From the NCBI GenBank assembly GCA_049578545.1, contig JBAUMF010000004.1, positions 1 to 24,133 on the forward strand: 24,133 bases of DNA. The letters are read 5' to 3'. This stretch comes from DASQBT01 sp049578545. GTDB taxonomy: Bacteria; Pseudomonadota; Gammaproteobacteria; Burkholderiales; Thiobacillaceae. Positions within the stretch are counted from its first letter, which is position 1. Every line of letters begins with the position of its first letter. The notes under the pieces were generated by a model. That model searched no databases and was not told the DNA's origin. It saw only the letters and a program-made list of their open reading frames with translations. The translations under genes were made by a program, and so were the position numbers. Of this stretch, positions 1 through 7,357 are shown piece by piece.

Positions 1-228
1 GGCCTGACGGTCCTCGGGAAAGATGGCGACTTGGGACGCGCGCTGGTTCGCGCCTTCCAGCACCTCGATGGTCTTGCACCAGGCCGAACGCTGCGCGTCG
101 TTGATCTCGCCCAAATACAGCACATGCCGCTGCACGACCTTGCCGTGCTTCGTTCGACAGTTCTCCACCACGCTCCAATAGCGGTGGGTCTTGCCGTCCT
201 TCTTGCGTGTCTTGCAGCGTAAGAACAT
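1..228 (-). CDS. IS1634-family transposase, N-terminal part (cut by window edge)
   Basis: The minus strand encodes 76 residues in one open frame running off the left edge, starting at an ATG (226-228) with MFLRCKTRKKDGKTHRYWSV. The run R-K-K-D-G-K-x-H-x-Y-W-S-V-V-E-N, then VVQRHVLYLGEIND, is the N-terminal signature I know from IS1634/IS4-type DDE transposases. The catalytic domain lies outside the window, so whether the gene is intact cannot be judged. There is no clear Shine-Dalgarno upstream, and I could not identify the terminal inverted repeat, which should lie within the few hundred bases to the right. Family confidence is good; subfamily is uncertain. Confidence 0.85.
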   Translation of the reverse strand, partial: MFLRCKTRKKDGKTHRYWSVVENCRTKHGKVVQRHVLYLGEINDAQRSAWCKTIEVLEGANQRASQVAIFPEDRQA

Positions 229-636
229 GAACCCACTATTGCCCAGCTCCCGGCACTTCGCAAGGACCCAGGTCGGCACTACAGCCGTCTCTTCAACCCT
301 CGTCCCCAATCGTCATCCATCACATCAAGACCTTATCGACCGGCACGTCCCAAAATCGGCCGTAAATCAAATCGAAATTCAGCTGAATAGCGGAAGACGG
401 GCTAGCAACCTGGAAGAAACCTTCCTGCTGTCGTTCGTTGCCGTGGGCGCAGGGAGCAGCGATGCGCCCACGCGTTATCAACCTCGATCTGTTTATGGCT
501 AACCGGCATTGCATCGAACTGCAGGGCGGAAATAGCAAGCAGAGGCAGGCAGCATGGGTCAAAATACCAGGAGCGCAAGTTTTTCCCCCTCCCCGCAATT
601 GCTCTGAAGCCTTGAGATGACGCTGCCAGAACAGCC
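229..636. other. Gene-free stretch between IS and MFS gene
   Basis: I see no convincing coding region. It should contain the end of the left IS, but without a second IS end I cannot place the boundary. A perfect 12-bp palindrome, ATTCAGCTGAAT, lies at 377-388 and could be a regulator site, but it is about 250 bases from the next start codon. A tiny frame, MTLPEQP, starts at 617 and its stop overlaps the MFS start as ATGA; this is too short to call a leader gene. Confidence 0.5.
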
Positions 637-2235
637 ATGATCGCCCGCACCAATAAAGTCCCTTCGTCAGCTACTTGGGCGCCTCTGCATCACCGGGTAT
701 TCCGGATGCTGTGGATCGCTTCAGTTGCCTCAAATATCGGCAGCTGGATGCATGAGGTCGGCGCCGGCTGGCTTATGACCTCGCTTGCACCCAGTCCCCT
801 GATGGTGGCGCTGGTTCAGGCGGCCACGACGGCACCGGTATTTCTGCTGGCGCTGCCGGCAGGGGCGCTTGCCGACATTGTTGACCGGCGGCGCTACCTG
901 ATCGCATCACAGATGTGGATGATGATTGCTGCCGCAACGCTCGGTGTCCTGACGCTGTCAGGCGCGACGACAGCGCCTATCCTGTTGGGCCTTACTTTTG
1001 CTCTCGGTATCGGAACCGCTATGATGATGCCAGCCTGGGGCGCGATTACGCCGGAATTGGTAGAGCGAAACGAACTCCAGGCGGCCATCGGCCTGAACAC
1101 CATGGGGATGAACGTATCCCGGTCGGTCGGCCCGGCACTGGCCGGGTTGATCGTGGCAGCTGCCGGACCCGGCATGGTCTTCATTCTGAATGCCATCTCT
1201 TTCCTTGCCGTCATTGCAGCCCTGAAAAGCTGGCAACGCCCGCCAGGCGCGAGCGAATTGCCTGCCGAACGTGTATTCGGCGCAATTCGAGCCGGATTGC
1301 GTTATGCACGGCATTCACTGGAATTGCGCGCCGTGCTTGCAAGGGGGGCGGCCTTTTTTGTATTCGCAAGCGCGTCATGCGCGTTGCTGCCTCTGATCGT
1401 TCGGCAGGAACTGAAAAGCGGTCCCGGCACCTATGGGCTGTTCCTGGCCTGCATGGGTACGGGCGCTATTGCAGGCGCGTTGATGTTGTCGCACCTTCAC
1501 GGTCGCATATCGCGGGACAGGATCGTGGCGGGTGCCACCGTGCTTTATTCGATCGCCATGCTGGCCCTTGCCCACAGCGGCAACGTCTATGCGGCCGGGG
1601 CGGCTATGCTGGTTACGGGAGCAGCCTGGATCAGCGTCGTATCGTCACTGATGACGGGCGCCCAGATCGCCTTGCCAGCCTGGGTTCGTGCACGTGGTCT
1701 GGCGCTCTTCTGGGTTGTCTTCATGGGAGGCATGGCTGCGGGCAGCGCACTTTGGGGACAGGTCGCCTCATGGGTTGGCATTCCTTATGCACTGACACTG
1801 GCAGCCATCGGCGCAGTGATCGGAATTGGCGCGTCATGGCGATATCGGATCGGACAGCATGACATGCAAGACCTTACGCCATCGATGAGCTGGCCGACCG
1901 CGATGATGCCGGATGAGCTTGAAGCTGATCGGGGGCCGGTAATGGTGACAGTAGACTACCGGATTGACCCGGCAAGAGTGCGCGAATTCACCAGCGTCAT
2001 GTATCAGATGCGCAGGCTTCGGCGACGTGATGGGGCGTTCATGTGGGAACTGTTCAACGATATTGAGGATCCGGGGCGCATGGTGGAATGCTTCATGGTC
2101 GAATCGTGGCTGGAACATTTGCGCCAGCATGAACGGGTTACTGTTGCTGATCGTGATGTCATCGAAAAAACACGCGCATTTCATCTTGGCAGCGAGCGTC
2201 CCAGGGTAACCCACCTGGTGGCCGGGAGACGTTAG
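637..2235 (+). CDS. MFS exporter (EntS/MFS_3 type) with C-terminal ABM-like domain
   Basis: A 532-residue major facilitator superfamily permease of the inner membrane, predicted to export a small molecule by proton exchange; the substrate is unknown. Residues 1-410 hold about 12 hydrophobic segments. The start, HHRVFRMLWIASVASNIGSW, is typical of the MFS_3/enterobactin-exporter-like family, and the loop GALADIVDRRRYL (about 86-98) matches the MFS signature between TM2 and TM3. From about residue 425 the protein continues as a soluble domain (VTVDYRIDPARVREF ... GAFMWELFNDIEDPGRMVECFMVESW ... HLRQHERVT) resembling a dimeric alpha/beta-barrel, antibiotic-biosynthesis-monooxygenase-like fold. 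This fused form recurs in the family. It stands alone and converges on kup, ending 41 bases from it. The ribosome binding site is weak. Confidence 0.88.
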   Translation: MIARTNKVPSSATWAPLHHRVFRMLWIASVASNIGSWMHEVGAGWLMTSLAPSPLMVALVQAATTAPVFLLALPAGALADIVDRRRYLIASQMWMMIAAATLGVLTLSGATTAPILLGLTFALGIGTAMMMPAWGAITPELVERNELQAAIGLNTMGMNVSRSVGPALAGLIVAAAGPGMVFILNAISFLAVIAALKSWQRPPGASELPAERVFGAIRAGLRYARHSLELRAVLARGAAFFVFASASCALLPLIVRQELKSGPGTYGLFLACMGTGAIAGALMLSHLHGRISRDRIVAGATVLYSIAMLALAHSGNVYAAGAAMLVTGAAWISVVSSLMTGAQIALPAWVRARGLALFWVVFMGGMAAGSALWGQVASWVGIPYALTLAAIGAVIGIGASWRYRIGQHDMQDLTPSMSWPTAMMPDELEADRGPVMVTVDYRIDPARVREFTSVMYQMRRLRRRDGAFMWELFNDIEDPGRMVECFMVESWLEHLRQHERVTVADRDVIEKTRAFHLGSERPRVTHLVAGRR

Positions 2236-2276
2236 CACATCAATGCCAAGGATCCGGGCGATCGGACAATCCCCAT

Positions 2277-4154
2277 CTACAGCATGACCTGGGTGCCAAG
2301 TTCCACGACCCGGTTCGGCGGCAGATTGAAGAAACTGGCAGCACTTTCCGCCTGGCGCATCATCCAGGCATAAAGTGCAGAACGCCAGGCGGGCAGTGCA
2401 CCGGGACCTTCGACAACTGTCGAGCGGGCAACGAAGAACGTGGTGGTCATTGATTCGATCTCCAGTCCGAATTTGGCGGCTTGCTCCAGTGCCTGGCTTA
2501 CATCCGGTTCCTCGCGAAAGCCAAAGTGCATGGCAACGCTGAAGATCGATTGTGCAAGCTCCTGCACCTGCAAGCGGTGTTCCGGGCTGATTCGTGGCAC
2601 GTCCTCGCTCAGGATATTCAAGAACACGATACGCTCATGCATGACCTTGAAATGCTTCAGGTTATGGAACAGGGCACTGGGCACCAGGGATGGATCGGAA
2701 GTCAGGTAAACGGCCGTCCCTGGAACACGCGGCACGTCGGGCAGAGGGCCGTGCAGAAAATCCTTGAGTGGAATATCGATCTTGCGCCGTTGTTCGGCGA
2801 CCAGCCGGCTGCCCTCCTTCCAGGTGGTGAGCAGCAGGAAGATGACTGCGCCCAAAGCAAGAGGCAACCAGCCGCCGTGCAGAACCTTGGTCAAATTGGA
2901 GCCGAAGAAAAACAGTTCGAGCAGGCCGAATACCGCCAGGGCGAGCAGCAGGCCGATACGTTTGTATCCATGCAGCATGTAAACGATGACGGCCGCAAGC
3001 AGGGTGGTGATGATCATGGTGCCCGATACGGCGATGCCATAGGCGGCAGCCAGCCCATCGGACGATTCAAATGCGAGGACCAGCAGGATAACGGCTACGA
3101 GCATCAGCCAGTTCACGCTGGGAATATAGATCTGGCCGCGTTCCACATCGGAGGTATGCAGGAAGCGCACGCGGGGCATGTAGCCGAGCCGCGATGCCTG
3201 CAGCGTCATCGAATAGGCGCCGGTAATGGTCGCCTGAGAAGCGATGACGGTGGCGGCGGCCGCCAGTGTTACCAACGGCAACAGAAACCAGTCCGGTGCC
3301 AGATAATAAAAAGGGTTATCGATTGCCCTGGGCGAGCGCAATATCAATGCACCCTGGCCAAAATAGTTGATCAGCAATGAGGGGAAAACAACGCCATACC
3401 AGGCAAGTCGTACCGCCTTGGCGCCAAAGTGCCCCATGTCGGCGTACAAGGCTTCGCCGCCGGTGAGGGCGAGGAACACCGCGCTTAATAGCAGGAACAT
3501 CGCGCCCGGACGATCTACAGCGAAATCCAGAGCATGTGCCGGGTTGAGCGCCTGCAGCACGACTGGCGTTTGCACGATGCTCACTGCGCCCAGAACAGCA
3601 AGGGTGAGGAACCAGACCACCGTCACCGGACCGAACAAGCCGCCCACCCGTCCGGTGCCATGTCGCTGGATGAAAAAAAGCCCAAGCAGGATGCCGATGG
3701 TGATCGGAATGATGAGGTGCTCGAAGCGCGGCGTTGCAATGCTCAGTCCTTCAATTGCGGACAGCACCGAAATTGCCGGCGTGATGATTGCATCGCCATA
3801 AAAGAGCGCGGCAGCGAATACGCCTGCACCCATTACAAACAGCGACCAGCGCGGCGTCTTGTGGGTGACGCGCTGGGCCAGGGCGGTCAGTGCGAGCACG
3901 CCGCCTTCACCCTCGTTGTCGAACTTGAGCACGATCCAGACATACTTGATGGAGATGATGAGCGTGAGCGCCCAGAAGAACGCCGACAGCGACGCCAGCA
4001 CATTGGGCTCTGTCGGCGCCAGGGCGTGATGGCCGGAAAACGCCACCTTGAACGCATAGAGCGGACTGGTGCCGATGTCCCCATAGACCACACCCAGCGC
4101 GCCCAGGGCGAGCACGCCAAGCCGCGAGGAACTGGGGGAAGTGGGTTCACTCAT
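2277..4154 (-). CDS. kup: Low-affinity K+ uptake protein Kup
   Basis: A 625-residue inner-membrane K+:H+ symporter of the KUP/HAK/KT family, the usual length for bacterial Kup. The family signature GVVYGDIGTSPLYAFK is near residue 22, followed by about 12 hydrophobic segments up to residue 440 and a cytoplasmic C-terminal domain containing YLTSDPSLVP and HNLKHFKVMHERIVFLNI. I chose the ATG at 4154, which gives MSEPTSPSSSRLG; the same frame can be extended to 4205, but that would overlap the upstream kdpE gene. With this start the gene lies 25 bases after the kdpE stop, on the same strand, so it is probably the last gene of a kdpD-kdpE-kup operon. The regulator pair therefore probably governs Kup, in the absence of any KdpFABC gene here. 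Confidence 0.95.
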   Translation of the reverse strand: MSEPTSPSSSRLGVLALGALGVVYGDIGTSPLYAFKVAFSGHHALAPTEPNVLASLSAFFWALTLIISIKYVWIVLKFDNEGEGGVLALTALAQRVTHKTPRWSLFVMGAGVFAAALFYGDAIITPAISVLSAIEGLSIATPRFEHLIIPITIGILLGLFFIQRHGTGRVGGLFGPVTVVWFLTLAVLGAVSIVQTPVVLQALNPAHALDFAVDRPGAMFLLLSAVFLALTGGEALYADMGHFGAKAVRLAWYGVVFPSLLINYFGQGALILRSPRAIDNPFYYLAPDWFLLPLVTLAAAATVIASQATITGAYSMTLQASRLGYMPRVRFLHTSDVERGQIYIPSVNWLMLVAVILLVLAFESSDGLAAAYGIAVSGTMIITTLLAAVIVYMLHGYKRIGLLLALAVFGLLELFFFGSNLTKVLHGGWLPLALGAVIFLLLTTWKEGSRLVAEQRRKIDIPLKDFLHGPLPDVPRVPGTAVYLTSDPSLVPSALFHNLKHFKVMHERIVFLNILSEDVPRISPEHRLQVQELAQSIFSVAMHFGFREEPDVSQALEQAAKFGLEIESMTTTFFVARSTVVEGPGALPAWRSALYAWMMRQAESAASFFNLPPNRVVELGTQVML

Positions 4155-4179
4155 GTTTTGGTTCCCGGATCGCGCCAAC

Positions 4180-4869
4180 TCAACTCTGAAACCGATAACC
4201 GACACCGGTTTCGGTCAGGAAATGGCGCGGCTGGGTCGGGTCGCGCTCCAGCTTCTGCCGCAAATGGCCTACATAAATGCGCAGATAGTGATTACTTTCG
4301 ACATAAGACGGCCCCCATACCTCCCGCAGCAGTTGGCGATGGGTCACGACCTTGCCGTCATTGGCGATCATGGCGCATAACAGGCGATATTCGATTGGTG
4401 TCAGGTGCACGGCCGCGCCGTCCCGCGTCAACTGCCTTCGGGTCAGGTCAACTTCCACGTCACTGAAACGAACGATTGGACTTTCCACTTCGCTACGCCT
4501 GCTGCGCCGCAACAGGGCGCGGACGCGCGCCAGTAGTTCGCCCACGGCAAAGGGCTTGGTGAGGTAATCGTCCGCACCGGCGTCGAGCACGCCGATCTTG
4601 TCGTTTTCGGTTGAACGCGCGGAAAGAATCAGCACAGGCAGGCTCGCCCAGGTGCGCAGATCCTGCACAAAGCGCACGCCGTCGCCATCCGGCAGACCGA
4701 GATCGAGAAGGACAAGATCCGGCTTGCGGGTGCCGGCTTCGATGAGGCCCTGTGCCATGGTTTCCGCCTCGGCCACCCGACAGCCCTCATCCTCCAGCGC
4801 CGCGCGGACAAAACGGCGAATCTGCGCCTCATCTTCGACTACCAGTACGAGTGGCGCGGGTGCGTTCAT
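4180..4869 (-). CDS. kdpE: KdpE-type response regulator
   Basis: A 229-residue OmpR/PhoB-class response regulator. The receiver domain (about 6-118) has the acidic pair E12-D13, the phospho-acceptor D56 in LVLLDLGLPDGDG, and K105 in DDYLTKPF. The winged-helix DNA-binding domain (about 130-227) contains LTPIEYRLLCAMIANDGKVV and SNHYLRIYVGHLRQKLE. The conserved ending PRHFLTETGVGYRF is characteristic of KdpE. Its start overlaps the stop of the kinase gene as ATGA, implying translational coupling and a cognate pair. In well-studied bacteria KdpE activates kdpFABC at low K+; here the only K+ transporter gene nearby is kup, directly downstream, which I infer to be a target. Confidence 0.93.
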   Translation of the reverse strand: MNAPAPLVLVVEDEAQIRRFVRAALEDEGCRVAEAETMAQGLIEAGTRKPDLVLLDLGLPDGDGVRFVQDLRTWASLPVLILSARSTENDKIGVLDAGADDYLTKPFAVGELLARVRALLRRSRRSEVESPIVRFSDVEVDLTRRQLTRDGAAVHLTPIEYRLLCAMIANDGKVVTHRQLLREVWGPSYVESNHYLRIYVGHLRQKLERDPTQPRHFLTETGVGYRFQS

Positions 4870-6416
4870 GATGCCTCTCCTGCGATCATCTCGCCTTCGA
4901 TCTGCGGCGGTATGCCGCGCGGCAGGCTGAAGCTCACGCAGCTTCCGCCTTCTTCAGGGTTGAATGCGCGCAGCGTGCCACCATGGGCCTCGATGATGGC
5001 GCGACAGATGGCGAGCCCCACCCCAAAACCGGGTACCGCGGATTCGGCATTGCCGCGCTCGAACAGGTCGAAAACGCGCGCCAGCTTGTCCGTCGGGAAT
5101 CCGGCCCCTGCGTTACAGATATTGACTTCGACCTGCGCATCGCCGGCCTGCGCACTGAGTTCGATTCCAGTTGCACCGGCAGAATATTTCGCGGCGTTTT
5201 CCAGAAGGTTGCAGAAGACCCGCTCGATCAGCACCGCATCGAATTCAAGCAGCGGCAGATCAGCCGGCAAGCGTACCTTGATGTCATGGCCTTGCAAGGC
5301 GGAACCCAGCAATTTGATACTGGCACCAATCACTTCTTCCAGTGGCTGCCATTCCTTGCGCAGTCTGACCTGTCCGGCCTGCAGGCGGGCCATATCGAGC
5401 AGATTGCCAACCATATTGTTGAGGCGCAGTGCCTGGTCACGAATTGCCTCCACCGTTTCCTGCGCTGATTTCTGCAACGGCGGTTTTGAGAACGCGAGGG
5501 AGTCGGCCAGACCATATATTACGGTCAATGGCGTACGCACATCGTGGGACAGAGCGGAAAGAATGGAACTGCGCAGGCGTTCTGAGGCAACCTGCAGCTG
5601 AGAGCCCTGCGCCACCTCGACAAAATGCAGACGTTCAATCGTGATCGCCACCAGCGAGGCGATGGTCTGTAGCAAGGGGCGCTGGCTTTGCAGCGTGACC
5701 ATCTCGCCAGGCGCGACTGAGACGGCGAGGACGCCGCGCATGCGCGTGGAACCTTTCAGCGGGAGCAGCAGGCTGCGGCCCTCCCCACCGGCAATGTCGT
5801 CTGCTTCGGCAACGTCGCCGGTGTCGAAGACCGCGCGCGCGCTGTAGCCACCGGTCAGCGAGAGTGCAGCCGATGGCCCGCCAAGCACGAGCAGGTTCTC
5901 GTTGGCGTTCGGTACCAGCAAGGAGGCATGGGCGCCAAAATTCTCGCGCAGAAATGCAGCGCTGGCCTCCTGCACCTGCTCCTGCGACAAGGCACCTGCC
6001 AGGGCCTTTGCCAACTCATAGAGTGAACGGGTTTGCTGCTCACGGCCCCGGGCATCGCGGGCCTGGCGCGCCAGCCCTGTGGTCAACTGACTGATCAGCA
6101 AGGCTACAGCCAGCATCACGATGAAAGTCACCAGATACTGCACATCGCTGACTGCAAACGACAGCCGCGGCGGCACGAAAAAGAAATCGAACAGCGCAAC
6201 GCTGCAGAATGCTGCGACAATCGCCGGCCCCCGGCCCAGCCATGCTGCAACCAGTGCAACCGTGAGCAGAAACAGCATCACCGTGTTCGCCGGGTCGAGG
6301 CGCTCCCGCAACGGCGTCGCGATCAGTGCGGTCAGGCCGCAGGCGGCAAGCGCCAGTAGGTAGGATTGCCACCGCCGGGGGGATGGTTTTTGCATGGGAA
6401 GCAAAGTGCGTGTCAT
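4866..6416 (-). CDS. kdpD: KdpD-like sensor kinase lacking the N-terminal KdpD/USP domains
   Basis: A 516-residue membrane histidine kinase matching only the C-terminal half of classical KdpD (about 890 residues in E. coli). About residues 13-110 hold four hydrophobic segments of the KdpD transmembrane (DUF4118) type, including FDFFFVPPRLSFAVSDVQYLV cut by short loops. A GAF-like region (about 130-270) follows. Then come the dimerisation/phosphoacceptor domain with H291 in SALSHDVRTPLTVIYG and the ATPase domain with the N box VFCNLLENAAKYS, GFPTDKLARVFDLFERG and GFGVGLAICRAIIEAHGG. The Walker-containing KdpD domain and the universal-stress domain are absent, and the minus strand upstream shows no trace of them. 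I chose the ATG at 6416; a TTG at 6434 would add six residues. First gene of the kdpD-kdpE-kup operon. Confidence 0.9.
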   Translation of the reverse strand: MTRTLLPMQKPSPRRWQSYLLALAACGLTALIATPLRERLDPANTVMLFLLTVALVAAWLGRGPAIVAAFCSVALFDFFFVPPRLSFAVSDVQYLVTFIVMLAVALLISQLTTGLARQARDARGREQQTRSLYELAKALAGALSQEQVQEASAAFLRENFGAHASLLVPNANENLLVLGGPSAALSLTGGYSARAVFDTGDVAEADDIAGGEGRSLLLPLKGSTRMRGVLAVSVAPGEMVTLQSQRPLLQTIASLVAITIERLHFVEVAQGSQLQVASERLRSSILSALSHDVRTPLTVIYGLADSLAFSKPPLQKSAQETVEAIRDQALRLNNMVGNLLDMARLQAGQVRLRKEWQPLEEVIGASIKLLGSALQGHDIKVRLPADLPLLEFDAVLIERVFCNLLENAAKYSAGATGIELSAQAGDAQVEVNICNAGAGFPTDKLARVFDLFERGNAESAVPGFGVGLAICRAIIEAHGGTLRAFNPEEGGSCVSFSLPRGIPPQIEGEMIAGEAS

Positions 6417-6490
6417 TGTCGTCAAACTCGCCAACTGACCGAAGCATAGGTCAGGCCGAGTAAAGTTCGAGACAATTTTCCCCGGTGCGG

Positions 6491-6507
6491 CGTAAAAATG
6501 ATGTAAA
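6491..6507 (-). promoter_or_regulatory. Candidate KdpE box (TTTACA-N5-TTTACG)
   Basis: On the minus strand the sequence reads TTTACATCATTTTTACG, a direct repeat of two TTTACR hexamers with a 5-base spacer (11-base period), about 75 bases upstream of the kinase start. The layout matches an OmpR-class dimer binding head to tail, and it resembles the E. coli kdpFABC operator as I remember it (TTTATA-N5-TTTACA). A TATGCT that could be the -10 lies at 6443-6448, putting the box centre near -60. No good -35 is present, which suits an activated promoter. A short inverted repeat TGACC/GGTCA (6436-6453) overlaps the proposed -10. Confidence 0.55.
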
Positions 6508-6728
6508 GACGGGTGTCAATCACTCCGGAGAGAGTCAATCGGGCCGAGCTGGCTTGTAAAGATCGTGCATCCGGGAGGGGCGTTGGGCGTGACAGGTGTT
6601 CCCTCCGCGATCCAGCAGCCGTCGCATTCGTGCGGAGCCCGCTCTTGGGTCTCGGTCGGAGGCAGCGATTGCTCTGCGTAGCCAGAGCGGGTCATTCCGT
6701 CAACTGGCAGCATGACCTTAAACGTCCG

Positions 6729-6773
6729 TTAGTGCACTAAAATGTTGACATAAGTCCATTATTGGACTATCTT
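6729..6773 (+). promoter_or_regulatory. Promoter of the toxin-antitoxin operon with two palindromic operators
   Basis: TTGACA (6745-6750) and TATCTT (6768-6773) are separated by exactly 17 bases, a strong sigma-70 arrangement. A perfect 12-bp palindrome TTAGTGCACTAA (6729-6740) lies just upstream of the -35, and AGTCCATTATTGGACT (6753-6768), inverted arms AGTCCA/TGGACT, fills the spacer and touches the -10. Their half-sites are related (TTAGTG and TAGTCC), and their centres are 26 bases apart. Occupation of the spacer would block RNA polymerase, as expected for autorepression by the antitoxin or toxin-antitoxin complex encoded downstream. The start codon is about 165 bases away, so the leader is long. 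Confidence 0.7.
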
Positions 6774-6868
6774 GCAAATCAAGGATTAACCGGGGAAACG
6801 CGGAATGAGACGTCATTCGGGGTCGCGTACGACGTGGGGCAACTCAGTTGGGCATAAACCACGCCTCG

Positions 6869-6898
6869 CTGGATTGCTTCGCTTCGCTCGCAATGACA
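6869..6898 (+). repeat. Dispersed GATTGCTTCGCTTCGCTCGCAATGA-type repeat in the TA leader
   Basis: The stretch reads CTGGATTGCTTCGCTTCG then CTCGCAATGACA, an imperfect palindrome (ATTGC ... GCAAT). Its complement, TCATTGCGAGCGAAGCG..., is a short repeat that I know to be scattered through many bacterial genomes, where it often yields the false peptide CHCERSEAIQ. It lies between the toxin-antitoxin promoter and the antitoxin start, so it would be transcribed and could form a hairpin in the leader. No second copy occurs in this window. Confidence 0.6.
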
Positions 6899-6940
6899 AG
6901 AAGGAATAGGCCAGCGCTTCCCTAAGCTAAGGAAAGAACA

Positions 6941-7357
6941 ATGCCCGCTGCCGCACGCGCCGCGCAGACAAAAATCAAGTCCAGCAGCCGCGCTATGTCC
7001 GCCGCCGGCCTGCGCGCATTCTTCAGTATCGCCCAGGCCTGGGGGCTCAGTACAGACGAGCAGATGGTTTTGCTCGGCACCCCCGGCCGCTCCACCTTCT
7101 TCAAGTGGAAGTCCGCACCGCAAGCCGCCGATCTCAAGCGCGACACGCTGGAACGCGTGTCATACATCCTCGGCATCTTCAAGGCGCTGCAGGTTCTGCT
7201 TCCGGATCCGGCCGCGTCCGACGGCTGGGTGAAGAAACCCAATACTGCGCCCCTGTTCGGCGGAAAAAGCGCGCTGGATCGCATGCTCGGCGGCAACATT
7301 GGCGACCTTCTGGCGGTGCGCCAGTATCTTGACGCGCGGCGCGGGGGCTGGGCTTGA
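6941..7357 (+). CDS. Antitoxin of the Xre/MbcA/ParS family (DUF2384)
   Basis: A 138-residue predicted antitoxin that binds and neutralises the RES toxin encoded next and probably represses their common promoter. The N-terminal half (about 15-75) is an Xre-like helical DNA-binding region with LLGTPGRSTFFKWKS. The C-terminal half (about 76-138) is the MbcA/ParS toxin-binding region, recognisable from YILGIFKALQVLLPDP, GWVKKPNTAPLFGGKSALD and GDLLAVRQYLDARRGG. The start ATG is preceded by AAGGAAAG at about the right distance. The stop TGA overlaps the TTG start of the toxin gene. The MbcA/ParS-RES pairing is a well-known toxin-antitoxin arrangement. Confidence 0.9.
   Translation: MPAAARAAQTKIKSSSRAMSAAGLRAFFSIAQAWGLSTDEQMVLLGTPGRSTFFKWKSAPQAADLKRDTLERVSYILGIFKALQVLLPDPAASDGWVKKPNTAPLFGGKSALDRMLGGNIGDLLAVRQYLDARRGGWA

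Noticed and set aside
377..388. Palindrome ATTCAGCTGAAT as an operator for the MFS gene
   Set aside because: Perfect but far (about 250 bases) from the start codon and with no promoter or regulator gene nearby.
915..1862. A 315-codon plus-strand frame inside the MFS gene
   Set aside because: Arg/Cys/His-rich out-of-frame translation of a clear transporter gene.
2481..4466. Two long plus-strand frames opposite kup and kdpE
   Set aside because: Rich in Gln, Arg and His with no domain, and they lie over strongly conserved minus-strand genes.
6516..6713. A 65-codon minus-strand frame between the kdp promoter and the toxin-antitoxin promoter
   Set aside because: It reads GMTRSGYAEQS... and APHECDGCW, which looks slightly protein-like, but it lacks a ribosome binding site and I recognise no family.
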